From the NCBI GenBank assembly GCA_964036295.1, contig OZ038464.1, positions 15,616,443 to 15,680,442 on the forward strand: 64,000 nt of DNA, given 5' to 3'. Positions 1-11,202 of this stretch are shown here, piece by piece; position 1 is the stretch's first letter, and every line of letters starts with the position of its first letter. The notes below the pieces were generated by a model. It was not told where the DNA came from and did not search any database. It was given only the letters and a program-made list of their open reading frames with translations. Both the position numbers and the translations under genes were made by a program. The DNA comes from Plumapathes pennacea. Taxonomy: Eukaryota > Cnidaria > Anthozoa > Antipatharia > Myriopathidae.

Positions 1-285
1 TTGGCTAAACTGCATTTTCTGATGTCGTCAAAAGTATTTAACTCCGAGTTTCGATTATTAAATTAACTAATATACACCTGATGACCCGTTTGCAGCTACG
101 TGTGCAACGCTTTGGAAAGATTTCTTGAGGATTGTTGGCAAGGAATGTCAACCAATGTCAAATATTGTCGCGTTAAGGTATCATACCCCCCTCCCCACAA
201 AAGAAAATATGCCATAAATGTTTTAGATTTTTTAGTTGACAAAAAAAAAAAAAAAAAAAAAAACGTCAAACATTGGCATGCGATA
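1..285. other. No gene; A-rich run
   Basis: I see no coding exon here. The only structure is a run of about 23 A at 241-263, followed directly by the left copy of a 266-bp direct repeat. The short open frame across this stretch is made mostly of lysines from the A run and is not credible as a gene. Confidence 0.6.
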
Positions 286-551
286 TATCAAAACGTTTGC
301 TGCAAATCAGCGCATTGATTTTCGGTGGTGGTTGCCATGGATATTGAGCTAATATGCGATCAGTGACGCAATAGATTTTATATATTTTTAGCTCGCGAAT
401 TGAGAATCAATTTGCGAGGTATTGTAATCACTTTGCCTCCCCTACTTCCCTGGTTCCTAGTTCCCTCTGTTGTCAACAATGGATTTCCAAATAAAACAGT
501 TGCGGTTTTCCAAATTTGGTCATGATTAAGGTCGCGTTAACAAGGTGTCGT
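286..551 (+). repeat. 266-bp direct repeat, left copy
   Basis: This segment recurs almost base for base at 1383-1648, an offset of 1097. Both copies begin TATCAAAACGTTTGCTGC and end CAAGGTGTCGT. The sequence after each copy is different, although both continue with short CGTAATAACG-like or inverted tracts. No protein is encoded. It could be part of a larger unclassified dispersed element. Confidence 0.85.
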
Positions 552-1382
552 AATAACGCAGCTCAAAAACAGGAAGTCGTCGTATTGCAAAATGAATTTC
601 CAGTCGATCTCTTGCATTTCAGAACCATTATCACCGAGGTTTTGGTAAATTCTCTAAAGTGTAGGTCAAAGTTTAAAAGCTCGTGACAGCCCGGAGCGAC
701 CGCAAGTATATGCCAACAAGTGTATCAGATTTCACTTGTAGCTTAGGATTGCAAGTGTGTCTTCATCATCGTATTTTTATTGCTCGTTGGGGCGTAGCCT
801 CGTCGAGCTTAGGATTGGCGTAAACAAATGTTTGATAGATTCGATTATATTTAATGGACATCGCTACGGGATTGCAAATAACTCTGTCGCCGCTAATTAT
901 TTAGCCTCGACGAACTTTCTGTGGCGACACGGCCAAAACCATGACGAACTTTAGCCGTAAACAATGATGATTGAGCCCCGGTATTTCCGGTATTTCCGGA
1001 GTGTTGTAACGCATTAATTCTTTATAGTAACAACATCAAAGAACAGATTTCCAATCACACACACTGAATACTCTTATGATAAAATGGCTCCAGAGAAACT
1101 CGATTCAGCCCCCCACAATTCCCAACTCCCACCCCCTCTCAAACACATACGCACGCACACACACAATGCAACCCTGTGCTGTTTTTTTGCTTAGTGATTT
1201 TATTGCTTGTCCACCTCTTCACTACAAGGCAATGCATAACGAAAACAAAAACAAAAACAAAACAAAAAAAATGTCCGAAACGGTCGAAAACTCGACAGGA
1301 GACTACATACGAAACTTGAAACCGAAACGGCTGTAACAATTTCCTATTTGTGACAGAGTGATAGGAAAACGGAAACCAAAGC
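552..1382. repeat. Dispersed repeat fragments, no gene
   Basis: This interval holds fragments of the family also seen at 2545-3330 and 7130-8385. At 690-760 there is a piece containing CCGCAAGTATATG, also found near 7138. At 820-972 there is a piece with GCAAATAACTCTGTCGCCG, also found at 1911, 3164 and 7531. A short CA-rich tract lies near 1145-1165. No exon is recognised; the open frames are short and arise in repeats. Confidence 0.6.
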
Positions 1383-1648
1383 TATCAAAACGTTTGCTGC
1401 AAATCAGCGCATTGATTTTCGGTGGTGGTTGCCATGGATATTGAGCTAATATGCGATCAGTGACGCAATAGATTTTATATATTTTTAGCTCGCGAATTGA
1501 GAATCAATTTGCGAGGTATTGTAATCACTTTGCCTCCCCTACTTCCCTGGTTCCTAGTTCCCTCTGTTGTCAACAATGGATTTCCAAATAAAACAGTTGC
1601 GGTTTTCCAAATTTGGTCATGATTAAGGTCGCGTTAACAAGGTGTCGT
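1383..1648 (+). repeat. 266-bp direct repeat, right copy
   Basis: Second copy of the 286-551 repeat. I see essentially no difference by eye across the segment, so the duplication is recent or has been homogenised. It is preceded by GAAAACGGAAACCAAAGCTA, a string also present near 7620, which links it to the dispersed family of this region. Confidence 0.85.
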
Positions 1649-1733
1649 TATTACGACACCTTGTTGGCTCTGTTGGCTCAAAAAATGTTTCTGCTTATCG
1701 CACAATGCCTGTTGAAGTGTTTCTTCCATTCGA

Positions 1734-1908
1734 TTTTTGGCTTGCGTTCTGTTCGCCGTCATAGCCGTAAACAAATGTTTGATGGATTCGATTTTATTTA
1801 ATGGCTACCGCTACAGGATTTTTGGCTTCCGTTCTTAAGTTCACCGTCATAGCCGTAAACAAATGTTTGATGGATTCGATTATATTTAATGGCTACCGCT
1901 ACAGGATT
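1734..1908 (+). repeat. 89-bp tandem duplication
   Basis: Two consecutive copies of a segment that starts TTTTTGGCTT and ends GGCTACCGCTACAGGATT, period 89 bases (the string GTAAACAAATG is at 1767 and 1856). The second copy continues into the GCAAATAACTC module shared with 820-972, 3164 and 7531. From 1909 to 2544 I see more of this degraded repeat material and no gene. Confidence 0.75.
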
Positions 1909-2544
1909 GCAAATAACTCTATCGCCGCTAATTATTTAGTCCCGACGAACTTTGGGCACACAAAGCTTTCCTTCAAATTTTTGATGTCGAAGTTCCATGT
2001 CTTTCAGAGTGAAATACGTATATGTGCAACGAATACCTTGACCGCAAAGGCGGTAAACAAATGAATCAGGAATCTGATTTCATATCATTGTTTAGTTTTA
2101 GTTTTATGATTTGTGGCACTCGGAAGCCGTAGAAAAGAAGCAGCCGGGTGGATCACTGTGCGTATTTCTTGGCCAGGCGACGTACAACACATCTATTCGG
2201 ACAAAGGTTGACTTTCATAAATTTTTGCATTGAAATCTGTATATGGAGGTATTGCGACTTGCGTGATGAACGTGACCAGCCGGTCAAGGCTTTAACTGCC
2301 ACAAGTGCGACAAATATGGCCTGCCAATCGTATAATCGAACTTTAGGGAATCCGAATCAGAACTTTCGAAAGGCTATAGGCAACGAGGCGAGCTTGGCGG
2401 CGACATTTGCTTAGATATACAGTTTACGCTAACATTGACCCGACATCAAAGCACTGCTGATTCATCTCATTGATCAGGGCAAAGGTTACGCCGGAAGATG
2501 ATATCGTTTACAGTTGCTAACATCTGCCTGCTTTTACTGTGATT

Positions 2545-3330
2545 AGAGCTCCGGATGAATACTCGAAAGCCTCATAGAAGAACGCATTTAGTAAAAAAAA
2601 AAAAACATAAGTATTGAAGCGAAGCCTAGCTTATCGTGGATCGACTGTGCATGAAAAGATAAGTCACACATTACTCTTTCTTGCTGGCTAACTTTTCACT
2701 CCAAAGCCCAAAATGCAGAGTCGCTCAACCTTTAAGAAGCAAGTGTATGAGTGTTGTAATGACAATTTATACCAATAGGTTTCATTTGAGCAAGGTGTGA
2801 AAGTTATCTATACTGTGTGATATTTTTCTGGTGAGAAACTGAAACTCTCTTTTGGGAGTTTCGCTCTTGTCTCTACTTTCCAATTTAGTTTCTTCTGGTC
2901 TCGACCCCACCCAACGAGCTCACTGGCAACGCTAGTCTTGTTTTTATTATTTTTATTTTCTTTCTGGGTTACGAATCAGCACACGGTGATTGGTTCACAT
3001 TGCCACGTGATATGTGATGACGTAAGGTGACTTCGCGAATAACTTGAGATGAAGTCGATTGAGTCATACGTTACTGCTTGTGTAGAAGTTATCTGTATGC
3101 CATCCAAACTCAACACCGTTTGGCTCTGTGGAACATGCACAGATAAACAGGGAACGCAGGGATTGCAAATAACTCTGTCGCCGCTAATTATTTAGTCCCT
3201 ACGAACTTTCTGTGTCGACACGAAATACTTCTGGGAAGATGCCAGGCCGAAAAGGGAACACCAAAGCCATGACGAACTTTAGCCGTAAACAATGATGATT
3301 TATGCTTTACACTGTACATGACATCTGTTC
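2545..3330 (+). repeat. Dispersed repeat, module order X-Y-Z
   Basis: Three blocks recur elsewhere. X (2545-2940, containing AATACTCGAAAGCCT and CGAGCTCACTGGCAACG) matches 7935-8385 in direct orientation and 3595-4005 in inverted orientation. Y (2945-3160, containing TTCTGGGTTACGAATC) matches 7225-7450. Z (3160-3330, containing CGAAATACTTCTGGGAAG) matches 7520-7760 and, inverted, 4060-4229. No protein is encoded in any copy. The element class is unknown. Confidence 0.75.
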
Positions 3331-4229
3331 ATACTGTACATACACCTCGTACATACTGTAGCTGTTTTCTAAAGTTTTTCCGCCGAAAGTATATCCGTCT
3401 TTGTGACGAAAATATTCACTCTCACGGCTTAAGACTCGACCAATGCGTCTGTGAATATATTATGCTCCGTGCGAGCGTGACAGTTGTCAAAATGTTTGAT
3501 CGGCTTATCGTAACAGTGCATGTTGAAATATTTCTTCCATTCGATCAAGTAGCCTTTTTTCGCAATGGTAATTGTTTACTAGAAATGAAACTAGACTGGC
3601 GTTGCCAGTGAGCTCACGGCGTGAGTTGGGTCGAGACCAGAAAGTAGGGACAAGAGCGGAACTGCCAAGAGAGACTTCCAGTTTCTACCAGAAAAATGTT
3701 ACACAGTATAAAGAACTTGGCTTTTGACATCTCGCTCAAGTGAAACCTGATTAAACTATAAATTATCATTACAACACTCATGCATTTGCTTCTTAAAGGT
3801 TGAGGGACTACCAGCAAGAAAAGCCGAGTACTGCGTGACTTTGACTTTCGTGCACAGTCAATTTTGACAGAGTTTGACTTCGAACACTTGTTTCTAATCA
3901 GAGGCCGCGATTAATCCAGCCCTCGCTTCAATACTTTTTTTTTTAACTGAATGCGTTTCTTCTATCAGGCTTTCGAGTATTCGTGCTCTGTAACAAATAT
4001 AAAATTGAAAAGCGAGGAATGTAACACTAGACTTGTTTACAATATTATTGCGGTTTTGTTCACAGCGTGTTCAGTCATTTCTAGTATACAATTACCACTG
4101 CGAAGCAAAGGTTACTTGATCGAATGAAAGAAACATTTCAACAGACAATGTACGATAAGCAGAAGCATTTTATGAGGCAACAGATGTCATGTACAGTGTA
4201 AAGCATAAAGCATCATTGTTTTACGGCTA
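3281..4229. repeat. Inverted-repeat structure, ~49-bp arms
   Basis: The left arm (3281-3329) starts AGCCGTAAACAATGATG. The right arm (4179-4229) is its reverse complement with one inserted base and one or two substitutions. The interior contains an inverted X module (3595-4005), so this whole unit is a reversed relative of the flanking dispersed repeat. It would fold into a large hairpin if transcribed. No coding capacity is seen. Confidence 0.7.
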
Positions 4230-4230
4230 A

Positions 4231-4617
4231 GGCCCTGTTTACATGGCGGGAGGGTAACCCTCCAAGGAGGGACATCCTCCAAGAATGGTCAGAACTAGAT
4301 AGCCCCTCTTTACATGCCAAGCGTTATCCCTAGGGTTATCTCGGCAAGAGTCTGAAAGGAATCGCGCGGTCGCGAAATTTGAGATGGTAACCTGGCACCG
4401 CTAAACTTAGCCCCCCCTGGGAGGGTAATCCTCCCTCGAGTGTTTACATGGCCAAAAGTTGTCCCTACTGGGAGGGTAACCCTAGCAAGAAGATGGGGGG
4501 CCCTAGGGTGACCCTACCGATCATGTAAACGGAACAAGGAATTCAATAGAGAAGGGTGACCCTTCTAGGAGGGTGTTCCTCCTGGGAGGGTTACTCTCCT
4601 TCCATGTAAACAGGGCC
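4231..4617. mobile_element. Tourist-like (PIF/Harbinger-type) MITE
   Basis: A 387-bp element begins GGCCCTGTTTACATGG and ends with the reverse complement CCATGTAAACAGGGCC. It is flanked on both sides by TAA (4228-4230 and 4618-4620). A 3-bp TWA target duplication with GGCCCTGTTT-like ends is typical of PIF/Harbinger-derived MITEs. The interior is rich in GGGAGGGTAACCCT-like sub-palindromes. No transposase is encoded, so it is non-autonomous. A weak relative may lie near 63165-63235. Confidence 0.7.
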
Positions 4618-4825
4618 TAAACTTCCTAGTGCGACCCGGCCCTAACTTGCACGAAGGCACTCTGAAATAGCTTGGAAAATTAGCGAAAAACTCACAATAC
4701 ATTCCTACTTCGCCTTCATCATAGTCTCGGGGCATCAAACTACAAATATACGGCGACTGTTGAAATACACAAAAGACGTTTGCAACTAGCATTCACTGTC
4801 GTCAACTGTATTTAATAAAAACGTA

Positions 4826-5053
4826 GGCCCGGTTCAAACGTCGAACTTTACATGTGCCGAACCTAATACCTATTTGGGTCGACCCAAATAATTAAGTTCG
4901 ATAGTTGATTGATTCAGATGTCGAACCTAACGAAGTCGAACCAAAATGCCGAAGAACAAAATAAAACCATTGTGGGAAAAAAATTACTAATTTAATGTAT
5001 GCATTATGTGCATTAGGTTCGGCACATGTGAAGATCGACGTTTGAACCGGGCC
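4826..5053. mobile_element. Short TIR element (MITE), 228 bp
   Basis: The ends are inverted repeats of about 40 bp: the left one starts GGCCCGGTTCAAACGTCGA and the right one ends TTTGAACCGGGCC. The motif AGGTTCGGCACATGTG and its complement are part of these arms, and further GTCGAACC motifs lie between them. Flanks are GTA and TTA, so a clean target duplication is not visible. No coding capacity. Confidence 0.65.
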
Positions 5054-5169
5054 TTACCCGGTTCCTGAAAGTCGTAGTGTTTCTTTTCCAGAAAATGAAA
5101 CAAAGCCCCAAACATTATCGACTACGTTATCCTTCAGTGATTTCAAAATATAGAGCAGCCCTCATATAG

Positions 5170-5502
5170 GGTTGTTACGAAAACTAAGACCCATGAAAAC
5201 GAAGACCTAAGACCTAAGACCCAAAAACTAAGACCCCCTAAAACTCTCGTAAGACGGCTCAGGAGCCCGCGCTGTGTTCTGTTACTTTGTGTGAGTGTCT
5301 GTTTGATTCCACGTGCGTTTTAACGGGGGGTCTTAGTTTTCGTAATATCCCCTTCGTTTTAAGAAAACTAAGACCCTATCACAATTTAGCCATAACAAGC
5401 ACATCTGCGACCAGAGCGAACAGTCAAACGAAGAAAGTCAAGCGGAGGTGTCTGTTTGATTCTACGTGCGTTTTAAGGGGAGGGGGGGGGGGGGGGGGGG
5501 GG
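5170..5502 (-). repeat. Inverted copy of the 163-bp repeat family, with G21 run
   Basis: The motif AAAACTAAGACC and its complement alternate here, giving a palindromic core of GGTCTTAGTTTTCGTAAT type. The same unit in the opposite orientation forms the tandem array at 9841-10285, sharing ACGTGCGTTTTAA and TGTCTGTTTGATTC. The segment ends in a 21-base G run (5482-5502), a likely slippage site. Confidence 0.75.
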
Positions 5503-5642
5503 TGTTAGCATGTCGGTGCCCTTGAAATAAATATGACAGGATCTGCAAGCATTCCATCGCCGTAGCAGATAAGGTCGGAATCCTAGAGGAGCACCTTCAC
5601 TTTGTTGCAAAGGGAGGGAAAAGGGCAGGAGGACGATCTGCG

Positions 5643-6081
5643 TTGGCCGAAGCAAACGTAAACAAGGCGGTGGCTGGAAAAAAGGGTTCAGCCTGCAGGT
5701 TTCTATATCGCCCTCCTTCGGTACATCAACCAAGCCGAATTGTGAGCAGTCAGCAGTGCCCACAAGGTCAGTTGTACACCGCAATCCACCACAACGACAA
5801 CCCTTTCATCTTAAAGATCTTACCAAAGGAAGCTAAGACCTGCAAGCAGTGTCGACGCGATTTCTGCCATCGTGTGCGTGTTATACCCCACGATTTGGTT
5901 TTCAAGCACAAGGAAAGGTTTTCCCCTTACAAGGCGACTGGAACAGAAAGCAGGCATCGACAAAAGAGGCCACCAGGTACTACCATGCGGACCTCTCTTG
6001 CATGAAAGCACGTTTCCCGGTTTTTTTCGGCTCAGTCTAACTAGCACATATGTGCTATATTACATTACTGAGGGTAAATAA
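5643..6081 (+). pseudogene. Degenerate zinc-finger-like fragment
   Basis: From about 5796 the translation reads KILPKEAKTCKQC followed by HDLVFKHKERF. About 40 codons later, in another frame, it continues YYHADLSCMKARFP up to about 6040. A CxxC pair followed by conserved H and C residues suggests a zinc-binding domain of the kind repeated in cnidarian transposon-derived genes; that attribution is from memory and weak. At least one frameshift lies near 5915-5930. An AATAAAG string (6076-6082) precedes the ATT repeat and may be the old 3' end. Confidence 0.4.
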
Positions 6082-6083
6082 AG

Positions 6084-6136
<53 letters not shown>
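6084..6136 (+). repeat. (ATT)n microsatellite
   Basis: About 17 perfect ATT units directly follow TAAATAAAG. This arrangement, a poly(A)-signal-like string plus a short tandem tail, is common at the 3' ends of CR1/L2-type retroelements, so it may mark an old insertion end. Confidence 0.9.
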
Positions 6137-6137
<1 letters not shown>

Positions 6138-6251
6138 GACGAATAGACTACGTCGTCATTCCGACGGAAGTTCACGCGAAGCTACAAGAATCCCACAAAG
6201 TGTACCTAAGAAGGCATTTTTCACTGGAGATCTGATGCCTCAAGAACATTT

Positions 6252-6530
6252 AACGAATCAAAGGGATTGTAAGACGTGGTTACCCATTTTTGAAGCTATT
6301 TGCATATGTGCAAATAGCTTCTACGTCGGCGGTTTGGACTAACAGCCGTTCGGCCCATCTCATTGGGTCAATAAAATGTTCCCCCTCTAGGTGGCAAAAA
6401 CTACTGAGGGGGGAGGGGCATGAAGTGTTATCCATATAAAATCCGCCGTGGTACAGGTCCTGTGAGAAAGTTTATCTTTTGTTAACGAATCAAAGGGGTT
6501 GTAACACGTAGCTACCCATTTTTAAGGTCG
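6252..6530 (+). repeat. Diverged direct repeat with a 30-bp palindrome
   Basis: CGAATCAAAGGG...TACCCATTTTT occurs at 6254-6290 and again at 6486-6521. Between the two, 6292-6321 is a perfect palindrome (GAAGCTATTTGCA, four bases, then its complement). From 6531 to 7129 I see no gene: two antiparallel short open frames overlap near 6638-7174 and neither resembles a known family. Confidence 0.6.
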
Positions 6531-7129
6531 CCCACGAAGTGGAGCGAGCTTAAAGGAGTCACGGTGTCCTTCCCTCCAGCCTTCTGTGTCAACAATGGAC
6601 TTCCAAATAAGGAACTTCGGCATGATCGTGTTACGCGTTACAATAGCAGTTCTCTAAGTACATTTTGAGCGGGAGCTTTTCTGGAACTCGTTCTTATTTG
6701 TCTGCTGGTCAAGCATTCGAAGTTTGTTTGGCCATTGAGCCTAAAAGTTTCCGCGAGTGTAGATTGCGTTGTGATTATTAAGGCACGAAAATATACCGCC
6801 GTTGAGCGTGGACACTGAAGAGACTGAAAATAATAGTCAAATTGCATAGCTATACTGTTATCGTGAATTGCAGCCATTGCGCAGTTTTTTAAACGAAAAC
6901 CAGGCGCTGCACGAGGGTGCAACAACAGCTATTGTTGAAACAGGCTATCACGTCTCCAAAAACGTCTGAACTTGAAATGTTTGACGAACGCTCGTGTTAT
7001 TATTTAGGCGGAGTGGTAAGGATAAGCCGATTTTTACTGGAAGCGACTCGACCAGAGAACCGTCGCTTAATTTTCGCCAGCAGTGAAAAATACTGTACAC
7101 AACTGGAAGAAGAATTCGAAATGAATTTG

Positions 7130-8385
7130 ACCAAAACCGCAAGTATATGTGAACAAGTTATCAGATTTCACTAAATTTACTGCTCGAGGGCGTGGCCCGT
7201 CGAGCTTAAAATCGCACGCCGTGTCTTTTTCGTCATGTTATTCTATTTCTGGGTTACGAATCTGCACACGGTGATTGGTTCAGATTATCACGTGATATGC
7301 AATGACGCAATTGACTTCGTTAAACAACTGGAGTGTGGCCAGTGAATTGCTCGGTACTTGTGTGTAAAAGTTAACTGCATTTAATCCAAACTCAACAACG
7401 TTTGGCTTTGTGGAACACGCACTGATAAACTGGATGTTAGGGAACGCCAAAATGATTTTGGCTTGCGTTTTTTAGTTCACCGCGGAAGCTTTGAGAAAAG
7501 CCGTAAACGGATACCGGATACCGCTGGGGGATTGCAAATATCTCTGTCGCCGCTAAATATTTAGTCCCGACGAAACTTTCTGTGGCGACACGAAATACTT
7601 CTGGGAAGAAAATAGGCCGAAAACGGAAACCAAAGCTACGATAGCTTTAGCCGCAAAACAATGTCGATTTATGCTTTACTCTGTCCATGACATCTGTTGC
7701 CTCGTAAAATTCTTCTGCTTATCGTACATTGCCTGTTGAAATGTTTCTTTCATTCGATCATGTAGCCTTTGTTTCGCAATGGTCACTGTATACCAGAAAT
7801 GAAAAATACACCGAAATAGTCCTGACATTGAGTTTGCAGTCACAAATGGACTGAACACACTGTGAACAAAATCGCAATAATATTGTAAACAAGTCTCGTG
7901 TTGGGCTCGTGTTACATTCCTCGCTTTCAATTTTATATTTGTTACAAAGCACGAATACTCGAAAGCCTGATAGAAGTGAAACGCATTCAGTTAAAAAACA
8001 ATACAGACTAGTATTGAAGCGAAGGCTGGATTAATCGTGGCCTCTGGTTAGAATTAAGTGATCGAAGTCAAACTGTCAAAATCGATTCATAAAAAGACAA
8101 GTCACGCATTACTCAGATTTACTCGGTGGGTAACGTTTCGCTTCTAAGCTCAAAATGCAGAGTCGCTCAACCTTTAAGAACCAAGTGTATGAGTGTTGTA
8201 ATGATAAACTTATAGTTTAATCAGGTTTCAAAAGCCAAGTTCTCTATACTGTGTGGTATATTTCTGGTGAGAAACTGGAAGTCTCCCGGAAGTTCCGCTC
8301 TTGTCCTTGCTTTCCATTTTAGTTTATTCTGCTCTCGACCCAACTAACGCCGCGAGCTCACTGGCAACGCCAGTCTAGTTCAACT
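7130..8385 (+). repeat. Dispersed repeat, module order Y-Z-X
   Basis: This holds the same modules as 2545-3330 in a circularly permuted order: Y at 7225-7450, Z at 7520-7760 and X at 7935-8385. The permutation suggests derivation from a formerly tandem array. The Z module here extends to CATGACATCTGTTGCCTCG and TTCGATCATGTAGCC, also readable near 3320 and 3540. No gene is seen. Confidence 0.7.
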
Positions 8386-9840
8386 TGAAACTCAGCCAAA
8401 AGAAGAAACGCGTGTTTTCTTTACGCACGTATTTAGTTTGGATACAGCCCAAGCTGGAGTATTATGAGCTATGATAAATATGTAGGTGTCGAAGATAAGC
8501 TGTGCAATATATAAACTGAGTAATGAAGTCACGGATAGACTTTTTTCTTGGCGGCTCGGACGGACTCGTTCCGGTTTAGAGACTCGAAAGTGAAGAATTC
8601 TAAATTCTCCTATTTCGAGTGCCACACTAAGTTTTATAATTTTCACCCTCTCCGCCTTGTAAATGAAAGTTTTCAAAACTGAGACTAAATCGAATACGCG
8701 GTTCAGCGAAAGTGGAGGCCCGCAGAAACAGATGTGAACTCCACATACCTAAAATTGAGCAAATTTTATAATGTGGCCTTGAGCCAGTTCTATTAAATAC
8801 CTACTCCCGCAGAAAGTACTTTTTACAAGTTCACGAGCTTACAGCTGCCTTGCTGCTTTGATTATTCATTTTTATCCAGTTTTTAAGTCCCAGAAACGGC
8901 AGCAGGGCAGTGCAAAAACCTGAAAACAATTTAAAAAAAGAAATGCTTCTCGGGTTTTCTTTGTTATCTTTTCCACTCCAGGAACAGCAGGTAGAACCCA
9001 CTGGACATAGAAAATCTGTGGATTATGACAGCTAAACAAGCGACGCGCATAGTTGATAACATTCTTGAATTCTTTTTCTGGTTTTGTGCTGTTTTCATTC
9101 CTTTTTAAAATTTTGAAAAACTGTTTCACTGTTTCGCTGCTTATATAGCAATGCCCATCCTAGATAACTTTTGCAAAAAATTATCGAACTTGTCTCCGCC
9201 TCACTAAATAGAAAAGACGACGAAACTTATCGATTAACAAGAAATGGGCAACCTTTCAGCGGCGACGCTGCTTTGATTGTTTACTTAAATGGAACCATAA
9301 AAATGTTTTTCCTGTTACTGTTTATGTTTTGCGATTTTTAGAAGTCTCTCCCCCTCCCTTTTTTTGGTTGTCAAATTTAAAATATATGATATCTAAATAA
9401 TATGCAGAGAACTTTTTAAATTGCTGTCTTATCAAGCGGTGCCTCAAGGAAACAATACTTTATGAGCTTTCATTCCCCTATCACAAGGGTTAGTGTTAAT
9501 TGCCATAAGATCGAGGTATTCTCTATAATTTCACATTGTATCTGCTTTCTACAAAGCCGGTATGTTCTTTCGATTCTTTCGTGCCTGTAACCTGTTTTGC
9601 GCTATTATGTCATCCTGAATCAAAATATTGTATCACATTCCATGCCAATGCCATTATGATGTTATTGATAAATATACGTGATTATACTATGACTAAGACT
9701 TCCTGTCTGGTTACGTAATTGCGAACCTCTGGTACTTCAGACGTCACGGTAGACTAAGAACGTCAGCTAAACTGTTCTGTTAAAACGCACTTAGAGAAAG
9801 AAATACAGCACAGCCTCCCATCACTATTACATATGCATGT
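8386..9840. other. No recognisable feature
   Basis: I find no exon, repeat copy or RNA gene here. The sequence is AT-rich. Two antisense open frames of 94 and 85 codons (8392-8676, 8872-9129) show no recognisable motif, and I see no duplicate elsewhere in the window. Confidence 0.5.
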
Positions 9841-10285
9841 ATGGCTAAATTGTGATAGGGTCTTAGTTTTCGTAAAACAAAGGGGATATTACGAAAACTA
9901 AGACCCCCCTTAAAACGCACGTAGAATCAAACAGACACCTCCGCTTGACTTTATTCGTTTCACTGTTCGCCCTGGTCGCAGCACAGAAGCAGATGTGCTT
10001 GTTATGGCTAAATTGTGATAGGATCTTAGTTTTCGTAAAACGAAGGGGTTATTACGAAAACTAAGACCTCCCTTAAAACGCACGTAGAATCAAACAGACA
10101 CCTCCGTTTGACTTTCTTCGTTTGACTGTTCGCTCTGGTCGCAGCACGGAAGCAGACGTGCTTGTTATAGCTAAATTGTGATAGGGTCTTAGTTTTCGTA
10201 AAACGAAGGAGAATCTTAGTTTTTGGGTCTTAGGTTTTAGGTCTTAGGTCTTCGTTCTCATGGGTCTTAGTTTTCGTAATATAGT
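9841..10285 (+). repeat. 163-bp tandem repeat, ~2.6 copies
   Basis: Units start ATGGCTAAATTGTGATAGG at 9841 and 10004, and ATAGCTAAATTGTGATAGG at 10167, giving an exact 163-base period twice. Each unit contains a palindromic core built from GGTCTTAGTTTTCG and its complement. The last unit runs into serial TAGGTCTTAGGT copies. The opposite-strand relative is at 5170-5502. Confidence 0.85.
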
Positions 10286-10369
10286 TCGAAAATTCCAATC
10301 TCCACTGTATTCAGCGGCTGTGGCAATCTTGTCAAAACTTGGATCATCCGTCAACGGTCAAACGGTAAA

Positions 10370-10808
10370 ATTTGCCACGGTGATTGTTCGATTTCCACCG
10401 ACTGTATTTTGCTTGTCCTTTCTGAAGAAGTATCCGAGTTTTAACACAACGTTGGCGTCTGGGATTGTGTTCAGGTCAGCTCCAGTCGACGCCTTAAAGA
10501 AATTGTTTCACTCCTATTACGGCTAGCGAGCTTGCCTCCCATGCAATCTCATAATATCCGGGTCATTTACAGCCGTCGGTTGAATTGCTTGGCTTTATAT
10601 CTGTCTGCGTCTTGTATAAAATCAATCCGCCGTTCCTTTCTCGCTTGTTTACTATTGTTTTACGTGGTGCTTGGTAACCGCGCGTTGAGGTCGTACCTGA
10701 CAGACTGACTGGCAGACGAACATTAAATTTCGAGATGGAGACCCGCTTGGAGTCTCCAAAATAAGGCGATAGTAGGCATTAGGCATTAGCGTCGTGATTA
10801 TTATCCTC
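10370..10808 (-). mobile_element. Deleted Helitron-like fragment
   Basis: The segment GGTGATTGTTCGATTTCCAC (about 10379) and the end segment around 10738-10808 (ending CCTCGCTTACGCTCGG) match, in the same relative order, the interior and 5' terminus of the minus-oriented elements at 20041-21535 and 44311-45905. The middle is missing. It therefore looks like an internally deleted member of that family, head to head with the copy at 11203-12570. Confidence 0.5.
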
Positions 10809-11202
10809 GCTTACGCTCGGGCACAAAAATATCTTAAGGTGATGTACCAAAATTATTGAAAACTTGGACGTTGGTACAGTGTAAACGTCGCATTACGGAG
10901 GGAATCGCTTTCTTTGCTCGCCATGTGCGACGTTTGTGATGCTGCTTGAAACTGACTGTGCTGAGCGAGAACTGAAGCTGGAGATGCTTGAACACCAGCA
11001 AGGAATATTGAAGGAGAAAACTTTATTTGCTTCTGTGAGGGCAGAGTCGGTGGTGATGGAAAACTGTTTACATCGCGGAGGCGAGCCGAAGTAAGCGATC
11101 GATCAATGGCTGCTCGTATCGACTTGAGTGAAGGTGCCGTCTTGTTCCCTTTGCTGTTGTTTAAAAACACTTTAATTTTTTTCCTCTTTGCTCATTCTTT
11201 AA
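10809..11202. other. Spacer between two Helitron-like copies
   Basis: There is no gene I can support. A 105-codon antisense frame (10853-11170) is rich in Ser and Ala but resembles no family and has no start or splice context that stands out. Confidence 0.4.
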
